Part shown: in pieces, positions 52,431 to 60,218 of the stretch
How positions within the stretch are numbered: the first letter of the stretch is position 1
Layout of the letters: every line of letters starts with the position of its first letter
DNA from: Butyrivibrio sp. AE3009
Lineage (GTDB): Bacteria; Bacillota; Clostridia; Lachnospirales; Lachnospiraceae
Assembly (NCBI RefSeq): GCF_000420845.1
Contig: NZ_ATVS01000006.1
Coordinates: 1 to 64,000, forward strand
Direction: 5' to 3'
Length of the DNA stretch: 64,000 nucleotides
Made by a program: the position numbers and the translations under genes
Notes under the pieces: generated by a model
Told to the model about the DNA's origin: nothing
The model's input: only the letters and a program-made list of their open reading frames with translations
Databases searched by the model: none

Positions 52431-53555
52431 TTAGGCTTTGCGTTTATCCGCCTCTTCCATGGCCTTGGTATCATTCACCAGCTTCTCCATATCGGGCCTT
52501 GCAAATTCGAGGCAGGCCAGAATCTTATTAGAGAACACGCCGCACTCGCCGTCTTTTATCATGTCGAAAGCTTTATCTAACGGATATGCGGATTTGTATA
52601 CTCTGTCGCTGACAAGAGCATCGTATACATCGGCGATGGCTGTGAGCTGAGCTCCGATGGAGTTCTCTTCGCCCTTAAGTCCGTCGGGATATCCGCCGCC
52701 GTCATACCTCTCATGGTGGTGCCTGCAGATATCAAGGCACATCTCATAGAATTCCTTGTCCTGAACGTCCCTTAGCATCTCGATGATCTCACAACCTCTT
52801 GTGGTGTGGGATTTCATAAGCTCAAATTCCTCGTTGTTAAGGCGCCCGGGCTTAAGAAGTATGGAATCGGGAACTGATATCTTGCCGATATCATGCATCG
52901 CCGAAGCCTGGGTGATAACGTCCAGCATATGGGGTGTAAGGCCAAGCTCCGGAAAATTGTTCAGAGCTGTAAGACCAAGGATGCGAACAAAGCCTTTGAT
53001 CCTCTTTAGGTGGTAGCTGGACTCCAGATTTCTGAACTCAACGATGGAGGCTATGGTATCTATGACCTTCTCGTTACTGTTCCTAAGGCGCTCCTCCTGT
53101 TTTTTCAGATACAGGAACTGCTTCTTAAGGACTCTGGTCTGGTCGTCTACCTGAGTCTCCAGATGCTTCTTATGATTGTATAGCTCAACGGTTCTCTCAA
53201 CACGTTTATCTACAATAACAGGGTCAAAGGGCTTGTGGATAACGTCCGCTGCGCCCTTCTGATAGCTGGTTCGCTCAGCCTCTGTGGAGGTATCTGCAGT
53301 TATCATGAGAACGGGAATGGTCTCGTTGAGATTGCCTTTTTTGACCATGGCTTCCAGAACCTGGTATCCATCCATTTCGGGCATGACAATGTCAAGCAGG
53401 ATAGCGGACAGTTTGTCGCTCTGCTTCTCAATGATCTGCATAGCCTCAATTCCGTTGCCGGCTTCCAGGATCATAAATTTGTCCTTGAAGATCTCTCCAA
53501 GAATGCCTCTGTTGATCTCGTTGTCATCAACGATCAGGATAGAACGGTCAGGCAT
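52431..53555 (-). CDS. Response regulator with HD-GYP domain (c-di-GMP phosphodiesterase)
   Basis: The 374-residue protein has a receiver domain (DDNEINRGILG, Asp in LLDIVMPEMDGYQ, Lys in VIHKPFDP), a coiled-coil linker (about residues 125-160) and an HD-GYP domain with HDIGKISVPD, KSHTTRG, HHHERYDGGGYPDGL and a late DVYDAL. All catalytic motif residues are present, so it likely breaks down cyclic di-GMP under phosphorylation control. GGAGG precedes the ATG. It starts 20 bases after the thiolase stop, so they are co-transcribed. Confidence 0.94.
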   Translation of the reverse strand: MPDRSILIVDDNEINRGILGEIFKDKFMILEAGNGIEAMQIIEKQSDKLSAILLDIVMPEMDGYQVLEAMVKKGNLNETIPVLMITADTSTEAERTSYQKGAADVIHKPFDPVIVDKRVERTVELYNHKKHLETQVDDQTRVLKKQFLYLKKQEERLRNSNEKVIDTIASIVEFRNLESSYHLKRIKGFVRILGLTALNNFPELGLTPHMLDVITQASAMHDIGKISVPDSILLKPGRLNNEEFELMKSHTTRGCEIIEMLRDVQDKEFYEMCLDICRHHHERYDGGGYPDGLKGEENSIGAQLTAIADVYDALVSDRVYKSAYPLDKAFDMIKDGECGVFSNKILACLEFARPDMEKLVNDTKAMEEADKRKA

Positions 53556-53575
53556 TTATCCCTCCAATAATCTGT

Positions 53576-54757
53576 TTACCTCTCAACTATAGCTGCGCAT
53601 CCCATTCCGCCGCCTACGCAGAGGGTTGCAAGTCCCTTGTGAACATCTCTTCTCTGCATCTCATACAGGAGTGATACCAGGATTCTGTTTCCTGAGCATC
53701 CTACAGGATGTCCCAGAGCGATGGCGCCGCCGTTAACATTCAGTACATCATTGGAGAAACCAAGGTCGTGCTGAACTGCCACTGACTGGGCTGCGAATGC
53801 TTCGTTTGCTTCTATAAGATCAAAATCGCTGATTGAATATCCGGCCTTCTTCATAACCTTCTGAGTTGCTGCTACAGGTCCGATTCCCATGATGCTGGGC
53901 TCAACGCCTGCAAGCTCACCGGCAATCCAGGTTCCGAGAGGTTTCACACCCAGTTCCTTAGCCTTCTCCTCGCTCATAACGATGATTGCGGAAGCTGCAT
54001 CGTTGATTCCTGAAGAATTGGCTGCGGTAACAACGCCGCCATCCTTCTTGAAGGCGGGCTTAAGTCCTGAGATTCCCTCTACGGTAACACCCTTACGAGG
54101 ACCTTCGTCGGTGTCAAAAATGATGGTCTCTTTCTTTTTCTTTATCTCAACAGGAACGATCTCTTCCTTGAATTTGCCTTCTGCGATGGCCTTCTCAGCC
54201 TTGTTCTGGCTCCAGGCTGCAAACTCGTCCAGCTGCTGCCTTGTGAGATGCCACTGCTCTGCGATGTTCTCTGCGGTGATACCCATGTGATATCCGCCAA
54301 AAGCGTCTGTGAGAGCATCCTTGATCATGGCATCCTGCAGTTCTCCTGAGCCCATACGATATCCGTATCTGCCCTGCTGCATAAGGTAAGGAGCCATTGA
54401 CATGTTCTCCATACCGCCGGCTACGATGATGTCAGCATCGCCCATGCCGATGAGCTTGGCTGCCAGGTTAACACAGTGAAGACCTGAGCCGCACAGTACG
54501 TTAATGGTGGTTGCGGGAACCTCAACGGGGATTCCTGCGTTGATAGCAGACTGTCTTGCGGGATTCTGCCCAAGGCCTGCCTGGATTACGCAGCCCATGT
54601 ACACTTCATCAACCTGTTCGGGCTTAACGCCTGCTCTTTTGAGAGCTTCCTTGATAACAATTGCTCCAAGAGCCGGTGCCGGGGTTGTGGACAGTGTTCC
54701 GCCCATGGTTCCGATAGCTGTTCTGCAAGCGCCTGCAAGTACTACTTTTCTAGCCAT
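53576..54757 (-). CDS. thl: Acetyl-CoA acetyltransferase (thiolase)
   Basis: The 393-residue enzyme condenses two acetyl-CoA to acetoacetyl-CoA, the first step of butyrate formation. Landmarks: the nucleophilic Cys in [11 protein letters not shown] (about residue 88), [35 protein letters not shown] and the second Cys in LCVGGGMG. The ATG at 54757 has GGAGG 8 bases upstream. It sits about 5.5 kb downstream of etfA rather than inside the hbd-bcd-etf block, and the following gene is an HD-GYP regulator. Confidence 0.96.
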   Translation of the reverse strand: MARKVVLAGACRTAIGTMGGTLSTTPAPALGAIVIKEALKRAGVKPEQVDEVYMGCVIQAGLGQNPARQSAINAGIPVEVPATTINVLCGSGLHCVNLAAKLIGMGDADIIVAGGMENMSMAPYLMQQGRYGYRMGSGELQDAMIKDALTDAFGGYHMGITAENIAEQWHLTRQQLDEFAAWSQNKAEKAIAEGKFKEEIVPVEIKKKKETIIFDTDEGPRKGVTVEGISGLKPAFKKDGGVVTAANSSGINDAASAIIVMSEEKAKELGVKPLGTWIAGELAGVEPSIMGIGPVAATQKVMKKAGYSISDFDLIEANEAFAAQSVAVQHDLGFSNDVLNVNGGAIALGHPVGCSGNRILVSLLYEMQRRDVHKGLATLCVGGGMGCAAIVER

Positions 54758-54884
54758 TCTTTTTCCCTCCAACAAAACAATTATTTATAGGTAGTTGTAC
54801 ATATTTATTTTAACACAAAACTGCACCACTCAACGAATTTAAGATAATTTTTACACTTGAAAAAAGTTCGCTTTGATACTGGGA

Positions 54885-55661
54885 TTATCCTTGTACATTA
54901 TCGATATTTTGTTTATAACGACAGCCTGCGCTCAAGGGAAGTTCCAATCCATGGGCCTCAAGAAGTTCCTTGTCCATGAGTATCTTCTCACTCCTGCCAT
55001 CGGCTATGATACGACCCTCGTCCAAAAGAACGCAGCGCTCACAGGTATCCAGGATAAAATCCAGATCGTGGGAAGTTATGATCTTAAGGGAATCAATCTC
55101 ATTGAGAATCCCTATGAGGTTCCTCCTGTTCCTGGGATCCAGGGCAATAGAGGGCTCGTCCATGATTATGATATCGGGCTTCATGGAAAGAATTGTGGCG
55201 ATGGAGGCCAGCTTCTTTTCTCCGCCGGAGAGCTTGTAGGTCTGCTTGTGACGAAGCTCGGTGATATGGACCTTGGCCAGAGCTTCCTCAACTCTTTTCT
55301 CCACCTCTTCTTCAGACAGACCGTAGTTACGGGGACCGAAAGCCACATCGTCCTCAATGGTGGACAAAAAGAGCTGGCTGTCAGAGTCCTGGAACACGTA
55401 GCCGATATGCTCTCTGATATGGGCGATGTTCTTCTGATTCATGGGATGCCCCGCCACCTCAAGAACTCCCTCGAAATCGGTGTTTAGTCCCACAAGGAGC
55501 TTCATCAGCGTGGTCTTTCCGATTCCGTTGGCACCGATAACGCCGATACTCTCACCGCTATAGGCTGTCAGATTGATGTCCTTAAGGACCTGATCTTTTT
55601 TCTCATAGGAAAAAGAAAGATTCTCTATTTTCAGTACTTCTCCGTTAACTCCGGTATGCAT
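54885..55661 (-). CDS. cbiO: Cobalt/nickel ECF transporter ATPase
   Basis: The 258-residue ABC ATPase shows Walker A GANGIGKTTL, Q-loop VFQDSDSQLF, signature LSGGEKK, Walker B IIIMDEPSIALD and switch His in ITSHDLDF. With CbiQ and CbiM it makes a metal-uptake energy-coupling-factor transporter. GAGGT precedes the ATG; it starts 11 bases after cbiQ. Confidence 0.94.
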   Translation of the reverse strand: MHTGVNGEVLKIENLSFSYEKKDQVLKDINLTAYSGESIGVIGANGIGKTTLMKLLVGLNTDFEGVLEVAGHPMNQKNIAHIREHIGYVFQDSDSQLFLSTIEDDVAFGPRNYGLSEEEVEKRVEEALAKVHITELRHKQTYKLSGGEKKLASIATILSMKPDIIIMDEPSIALDPRNRRNLIGILNEIDSLKIITSHDLDFILDTCERCVLLDEGRIIADGRSEKILMDKELLEAHGLELPLSAGCRYKQNIDNVQG

Positions 55662-55672
55662 AGTCTTTTACC

Positions 55673-56470
55673 TCATAAAAACCTGATAAGAACGTGTCTG
55701 ATGACAATGAATGCGATGGTCCAGATAAGGGGATAGATGATGTCTATTGGGCGGGTCTTTTGTTTTTTCATGATAAAATCGCCCTTAAAGCCTCTAAGGA
55801 GCATGCTCTCGTAGACGTCCTCCGCCCTGTCCATGCTGCGAAGTAGCCACTGGCCCACAAGAGTCCCCCAGGCCTTGTAATGGATGCCGTTCTGCTTGGG
55901 AGCTCGCAGCTTGTAAGCTGTGGTTATTCGATCTGCCTCTGCTGCCATGACGCCAAAGTACCTGTAGATCAGCATTATCACTATGACTATCTGCTTAGGC
56001 ACGTGAAGGATGCGAAGCGCGTAGCAGATGTCGTCGATGGAGGTGGTGGCGATAAGGATATAGGCACTAAGGACGGAATAGAAGCCCTTGAGCATCAGCG
56101 TCACCATGGAGATGATGCCTTCTGTCACAGGGATTCCTGTCTGTCCGCCACTGCCGCCGATATAGAACATTACCTGTCTGTCAAAAAATGGATTAAAGAT
56201 GCCCACAAATACCACCAGGGGCAGGATAAGCCGCATTCGGTACAGGCCCTCTTTGATGGAGAGCTCACCTATTATGAAGCCAAAGATAGGATATATCGCC
56301 ATGATGATAAGGGGCGCAAGGGAATATTTTCCGAAGGATACTGTGATAAAGATGTAAATAACGCTAAGAAGCAGCTTTCCCAGAGGATGAAGGTCATTCA
56401 TCCAGTGGGATCGCTGCTGCAGGTTCTGAAGTTTATTCAGTTCGCGAATGTTTTTTTCTATCTTGGACAT
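55673..56470 (-). CDS. cbiQ: Cobalt/nickel ECF transporter transmembrane subunit
   Basis: The 265-residue T-component has five to six membrane helices and the coupling motifs ADRITTAYKLRA and SMDRAEDVYESMLLRGF, whose Ala-Arg-Gly type helices contact the ATPase. It starts 25 bases after cbiM, in the order cbiM-cbiQ-cbiO. Confidence 0.93.
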   Translation of the reverse strand: MSKIEKNIRELNKLQNLQQRSHWMNDLHPLGKLLLSVIYIFITVSFGKYSLAPLIIMAIYPIFGFIIGELSIKEGLYRMRLILPLVVFVGIFNPFFDRQVMFYIGGSGGQTGIPVTEGIISMVTLMLKGFYSVLSAYILIATTSIDDICYALRILHVPKQIVIVIMLIYRYFGVMAAEADRITTAYKLRAPKQNGIHYKAWGTLVGQWLLRSMDRAEDVYESMLLRGFKGDFIMKKQKTRPIDIIYPLIWTIAFIVIRHVLIRFL

Positions 56471-56495
56471 ATATTACCATTAGCCGGGCGGATAT

Positions 56496-57515
56496 TTAAG
56501 CTGCAGTCACTCCGGATTTCTTGCTCTTGAAGAATCTGAAGGCATAGCAGGCGCCAACCAGGATTGCTACTACAACCAGCGCTCCCACGATTCCGGAAAA
56601 GCTGGTTCCGATGGCAGATTCGCTGTTCTTGAAGGCGTAGTCCGGAAGAAGTGATGTTGCTTCCTGGATACCCTCGGCAACTGCATAGGCGCCGCCTTCA
56701 GCCTCAAGCTCTGCTGTTCCTGCTACCTGCTCCATGGACCACTCAAGTCCGTCAGGGAATGCTGATGCAAATAATGATACAATACCACCTGCAAGAGCTG
56801 CAAGTACTGCAATAACTACGATTGTGTTCTTAAGAGAAAGCTTGGCTTCCTTTCTGGCTACTGTCTCAGACTCGCCGATGCCCCAGAGAAGCTCAGGTCT
56901 TGCCTCGTATACGAAGACAAGGACAGCTGCTGTGATAAGTCCTTCAACGAAGCCGATCGCAAGATGAATGGGCTGCATTGTTGCTACGAATACAGAGAAT
57001 GGAAGCTCTGTGATTCCGGAGATAAGTGTCTCAAGAGTAACGGAGAAGGCACCCATCTGAAGTGTCAGCACACATCCGATTATTGATGCGGCGATTATCT
57101 TAACTCTGCTGGCGCCCTTCTTCATCATGGGACGCCATATTAGTAGGGCTCCTATAAAGCACCCGTAAAAGGCCATATTCCATATATTACAGCCCAGGGC
57201 CAACAGTCCTCCGTCTGCGAAAAGAAGACACTGAACCAGCAACACTCCTATCATTGTAAGGAAGCCGGCATAAGGGCCCAGCATTGCTGAAAGCATCATG
57301 CCTCCACACAGATGTCCCGATGAGCCTGTTCCGGGAATGGTGAAGTTGAGCATCTGAGTTGCGAAAACAAAGGCACCCATAACACCCATTACAGGGATCT
57401 TCTTGGGATCGTTCTCCTCCCTGACTTTTTTGACGGAAACGGTTGCTGCTCCCGTAGATAAAACGTACATTGTTCCGGCCACTGCCGGTGCCACAAGGGC
57501 GTCTGCCATATGCAT
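56496..57515 (-). CDS. cbiM: Cobalt/nickel transporter substrate subunit, CbiM-CbiN fusion
   Basis: The 339-residue membrane protein begins MHMADAL; the amino terminus and His2 form the metal site in CbiM/NikM, which fixes this start. The S-component (about residues 1-235) has GTGSSGHLCGGMMLSAMLGP. A C-terminal part (from about 255) carries the FPDGLEW motif and a final membrane helix, the CbiN/NikN-like PDGLE module, so the usual separate small subunit is fused. Cobalt would serve cobalamin; nickel is the alternative. A structured leader lies upstream. Confidence 0.92.
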   Translation of the reverse strand: MHMADALVAPAVAGTMYVLSTGAATVSVKKVREENDPKKIPVMGVMGAFVFATQMLNFTIPGTGSSGHLCGGMMLSAMLGPYAGFLTMIGVLLVQCLLFADGGLLALGCNIWNMAFYGCFIGALLIWRPMMKKGASRVKIIAASIIGCVLTLQMGAFSVTLETLISGITELPFSVFVATMQPIHLAIGFVEGLITAAVLVFVYEARPELLWGIGESETVARKEAKLSLKNTIVVIAVLAALAGGIVSLFASAFPDGLEWSMEQVAGTAELEAEGGAYAVAEGIQEATSLLPDYAFKNSESAIGTSFSGIVGALVVVAILVGACYAFRFFKSKKSGVTAA

Positions 57516-57574
57516 GTGATTGTCCCCACTTTCTTATGAATTGTTATATAGTACACCTCGCCAGGTGATTACTT

Positions 57575-57770
57575 AAAAAAAGGGGCGTACAAGACAGTAC
57601 CTGTCGGACCACAGGGAACTGCGCCTGTACACCTTTGGCAACACCTAAAGTATATGACAGAGAAAATGCTGTGTACAAGCCCCCTGGGGGGTTATAGTTT
57701 CCCGGAAGTCCGCAATGGGAGGATCGATTTTCAGGATGTACAACGTCACTCATGGTGCAAAGCGAAATAT
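57575..57770 (-). promoter_or_regulatory. Structured leader with intrinsic terminator upstream of cbiM
   Basis: On the minus strand a GTACA...TGTAC hairpin with an inner CCTGT/ACAGG (57587-57630) is followed by GCCCC and seven T (57581-57575). An upstream GGGGGC TTGTACA (57672-57684) can pair with the same TGTAC-GCCCC segment, giving two competing folds. This is the shape of a terminator-type riboswitch or attenuator. It does not show the conserved blocks of cobalamin or NiCo riboswitches. The ligand is unknown; cobalt, nickel or cobalamin would fit the gene. Confidence 0.5.
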
Positions 57771-57776
57771 GTTTCC

Positions 57777-58871
57777 TTATTCTTTGTTAAAGAGCTCTTT
57801 AATTGCAACATCATAGGGAGCTCTTAGGATGCCATATTCTGTTACGATGCCGGTAATCAGCTCGTTATCTGTAACATCGAAGGCGGGGTTGTAGACTCCT
57901 ATGCCCTCAGGAGCCATGCGCTCTTTGTACCACATTTCGGTGACTTCCTCGGGTTTTCGCTGCTCGATTTTGATGTCGGCGCCGGTGGGGGTGTTGATGT
58001 CAATGGTGGAGGTGGGGGCGCAAACGTAGAAAGGAACGTTGTAGCGTTTGGCGGCCAGGGCTACCATGCTGGTTCCGATCTTGTTGGCGGCATCTCCGTT
58101 GGCGGCAACACGGTCACAGCCCACGAAGATGGCGTTGATGGCGCCGGTTCTCATAAGGGATGCGGACATGTTGTCACAAAGCAGGGTGGTGTCGATACCT
58201 GCAGAGTGGAGCTCATAGGCGGTGAGTCTTGCTCCCTGCAAAAGAGGTCTTGTCTCATCGCAGTACACCTTGATGTTCATGCCCTTTTCATGGGCAAGAT
58301 ACATGGGAGCTGTGGCGGTTCCGTACTTGCAGGCACAGAGCTGTCCGGCGTTACAGTGGGTAAGAAGTCCGTCGCCGTCCTTTACAAGTGTTACGCCGTA
58401 CTCTCCAATCTTCCTGCAGACTTCAATATCCTCAGCCTTGATACGCTCGCACTCAGCTCTCATCTCGGCGATGAGCTTTTCTCGTACTTCTTCAAAAGAA
58501 CCTGCTGCCTTTAATTCTGTCTCATAAAAGTCAGCGGCGTGCTTTTCCATGCGCTTCAAAGCCCAGGACAGGTTAACTGCTGTGGGACGTGAAGAATTGA
58601 GAAAATCACTTTTTTCCTTGAGTTCTGCGCAGAACTCCTCATAGGATGCTGCCTTGCTGTGCTTCATAAGAAGATACAAGCCAAAGCCTGCGGATACGCC
58701 AATAGCCGGCGCTCCTCTCACCTGCAGAAGGTAAATGGCATCCCATATCTCCTGCCCCGTGTGAAGTCTTATGATCTTCGTTGTTCCGGGAAGCAAAGTC
58801 TGGTCGATGATCTCAATGGCATCATCTTCATCAATAAGTGCAACTGTCTCATAATCTAAAATACTTTTCAT
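57777..58871 (-). CDS. mtnA: Methylthioribose-1-phosphate isomerase
   Basis: The 364-residue enzyme isomerises methylthioribose-1-phosphate to methylthioribulose-1-phosphate in methionine salvage and belongs to the eIF2B alpha-like family. Signatures: VRGAPAIGVSAGFGLYL, LTHCNAGQLCACKYGTA (catalytic Cys) and VGCDRVAANGDAANKIGT (catalytic Asp), then PEEVTEMWYKERMAPEGIGVYNPAFDVT. The ATG at 58871 has AGGAGA upstream; the frame extends to 58946 without a site. No other methionine-salvage gene is adjacent. Some relatives act on ribose-1,5-bisphosphate or deoxyribose derivatives. Confidence 0.92.
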   Translation of the reverse strand: MKSILDYETVALIDEDDAIEIIDQTLLPGTTKIIRLHTGQEIWDAIYLLQVRGAPAIGVSAGFGLYLLMKHSKAASYEEFCAELKEKSDFLNSSRPTAVNLSWALKRMEKHAADFYETELKAAGSFEEVREKLIAEMRAECERIKAEDIEVCRKIGEYGVTLVKDGDGLLTHCNAGQLCACKYGTATAPMYLAHEKGMNIKVYCDETRPLLQGARLTAYELHSAGIDTTLLCDNMSASLMRTGAINAIFVGCDRVAANGDAANKIGTSMVALAAKRYNVPFYVCAPTSTIDINTPTGADIKIEQRKPEEVTEMWYKERMAPEGIGVYNPAFDVTDNELITGIVTEYGILRAPYDVAIKELFNKE

Positions 58872-58914
58872 ATCGATTCTCCTGTCGTATTTCCCCTTTT
58901 TACCCCTCTTGTTT

Positions 58915-59178
58915 TCAGAACTTAAATTCCTGCTCTCCGCTCTCAAGCTCCCTCTCTTCCCCTGATGGGAGTGTCAGTGTACAGGTGGTACCTTTGGGAA
59001 CCGCTACCTTCATGGTTCCGCTGTTTTTATCATAAGAAACGCTGATAGTTCCGAATTTTGTCTCAATACTTCCCGAAGCACTGTCCAGCCCTTCCATTAT
59101 AACGGGTTTTACATAAAAATGCTCATATCCCGGAGCATTTTCGTCAGGCTTTATGCCAAGAACATGGCTGTAAGGGTC
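58915..59178 (-). pseudogene. C-terminal remnant of a GH78-type alpha-L-rhamnosidase
   Basis: The frame reads HVLGIKPDENAPGYEHFYVKP and then GSIETKFGTISVSYD, ending in a short beta domain (VAVPKGTTCTLTLPSG). This matches the last 80 or so residues of GH78 rhamnosidases, where GIxPDxxxPGxxHFxxxP and the following beta-sandwich are standard. The catalytic barrel is absent; upstream DNA belongs to other frames. It looks like the surviving 3' end of a deleted gene lying 43 bases ahead of mtnA. Confidence 0.6.
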
Positions 59179-59405
59179 TCGATCTCCCTTATGGGCTCGT
59201 TGCTTTTCTCCATGAGAGGCATGGAAAGCAGCTCCACCTGATAGAAATTGTCTTCGTTATGAGGAACCTCCACAGGCTCAGTGAGAGCTTCTCCCATTTC
59301 ACCGCCTATCATTTCCTTTACAGAAAAAGATGCACTGTCGGCTCCGTCATTAAGTTCACATAATAATATCCTTCCGTACTCACCTCTTGCATCCCCATTT
59401 TTCAC
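59151..59405 (-). CDS. Short protein of unknown function (possible remnant)
   Basis: A GTG at 59405, 6 bases after the Sel1-like gene stop, opens an 84-codon acidic frame (EYGRILLCELNDGADSASFS) that runs into the rhamnosidase remnant in another frame. The ribosome site is weak and the family is not recognised. It may be the fusion scar of a deletion. Confidence 0.35.
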   Translation of the reverse strand: MKNGDARGEYGRILLCELNDGADSASFSVKEMIGGEMGEALTEPVEVPHNEDNFYQVELLSMPLMEKSNEPIREIETLTAMFLA

Positions 59406-59411
59406 GGCAAA

Positions 59412-59609
59412 TTATTCCATTTCCTTCAGTATTTCTGCTGCTCTTTCGCTGCCGTGCTTTGCGGCATAGGAAGCCCATTTCCTGGCCTTGGCGAAGTTCT
59501 TCTCACCGAAGTCACCCTTGAAGTAACCTACAGCGATCTCCTCGGCGGCCTCGATGCTGCCTTTGCCGGCTTTATCTATTAAGTCTAATAATTTCTGTTT
59601 CTTGTCCAT
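59412..59609 (-). CDS. Small Sel1-like repeat protein
   Basis: The 65-residue protein is one to two Sel1/TPR-like helical hairpins: AAEEIAVGYFKGDFGEKNFA and ARKWASYAAKHGSERAAEIL. CGGAG lies upstream of the ATG. Such repeats mediate protein contacts. Full Sel1 proteins are longer, so it may be a fragment or a minimal adaptor. Confidence 0.6.
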   Translation of the reverse strand: MDKKQKLLDLIDKAGKGSIEAAEEIAVGYFKGDFGEKNFAKARKWASYAAKHGSERAAEILKEME

Positions 59610-59784
59610 TTATATATTTACTCCGTTCTTTATTGGCTTGTAATTCATAGTTTCAGCGCAACTATCATAACATGATATGGCGGGAATGAGCTAGATTAAT
59701 TGTGTTTCTAGAACGAGAGACAAATCCTTGTTTTTCGTCACCCCGCATACGCTGTGGCAAGCGAAGTTCCCCATTGTTAGTCTA

Positions 59785-59809
59785 GGGATGGCACTAGAGG
59801 TGCCATCCC
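59785..59809. repeat. Perfect 10-bp hairpin (GGGATGGCAC / GTGCCATCCC)
   Basis: The arms enclose TAGAG and are flanked by GTCT and AGAC, which extend the stem past small bulges. There is no T run on either strand, so it is not a simple terminator. Confidence 0.8.
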
Positions 59810-59829
59810 GATAGACAAGGGTGTGTGCC

Positions 59830-59946
59830 GCTCCAGTTCCGTCAAGGACTTTCGCGGCATAAATCCTCGCGCAGCTTTTCATATACTGGCCTCACGTCAA
59901 GTTGTGGCGCTGCGGTTATTCCACGGTTCCTTGACGGAATTGGAGC
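59830..59946. repeat. Inverted repeat with 19-bp arms enclosing nested stems
   Basis: GCTCCAGTTCCGTCAAGGA (59830-59848) pairs with TCCTTGACGGAATTGGAGC (59928-59946) with one G-T. The 79 bases between contain GCAGC/GCTGC and a CCTCAC/GTGG pairing. With the hairpin at 59785 and the repeat at 60068 it fills the 609-base gap between the Sel1-like gene and etfA. Confidence 0.8.
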
Positions 59947-60067
59947 TTGGGGGAAGATAACAAAAACAGGAAAATCTGTGCACTTGTTACATGGGGAATT
60001 TGAGGGGAAACCAGGGAAGTGAGCGGCTCAGGAACCATTTTGAGTCCGGACCGGTTTATCTGTGGAT

Positions 60068-60153
60068 GAAATGTAAAAATACGAAGTGGTGGTAGTCGGC
60101 GGTCTTCCGGGAGGCCAACACGCCCTCGGCCTTAACAGGTATTTTTACATTTC
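60068..60153. repeat. Inverted repeat with perfect 15-bp arms (GAAATGTAAAAATAC)
   Basis: Left arm 60068-60082 and right arm 60139-60153 are exact complements. The 56-base GC-rich centre has its own GGCGG...CCGCC-like and CCGAGGG-type pairings. It lies just beyond the terminator of the etf operon. Confidence 0.8.
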
Positions 60154-60162
60154 GTCACAACA

Positions 60163-60195
60163 TAAAAACGGCCCAGACCAAAATGGTCTGAGCCG
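60163..60195 (-). terminator. Intrinsic terminator of the hbd-bcd-etfBA operon
   Basis: On the minus strand CGGCTCAGACC pairs with GGTCTGGGCCG around ATTTT, followed by TTTTT. It lies 24 bases past etfA. Confidence 0.9.
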
Positions 60196-60218
60196 CGTAT
60201 TATCTAGTATGTCTCAAA

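Noticed and set aside
57555..57572. Shared AAGTAATCACCTG after the bcd stop and in the cbiM leader
   Set aside because: The 13-base match spans a Lys codon and stop in bcd but non-coding DNA in the leader, with no extended similarity; probably chance.
57541..57776. Cobalamin riboswitch upstream of cbiM
   Set aside because: The B12 box and the GCCACTG and AGGGAA core were not found on the minus strand; only a terminator and alternative pairing are supported.
57541..57776. NiCo riboswitch upstream of cbiM
   Set aside because: The repeated GGGACA-type junction segments expected of that class are absent on the coding strand.
59691..59882. Minus-strand 63-codon frame in the structured gap
   Set aside because: It overlaps the perfect hairpin at 59785-59809 and part of the 19-base inverted repeat; better explained as non-coding.
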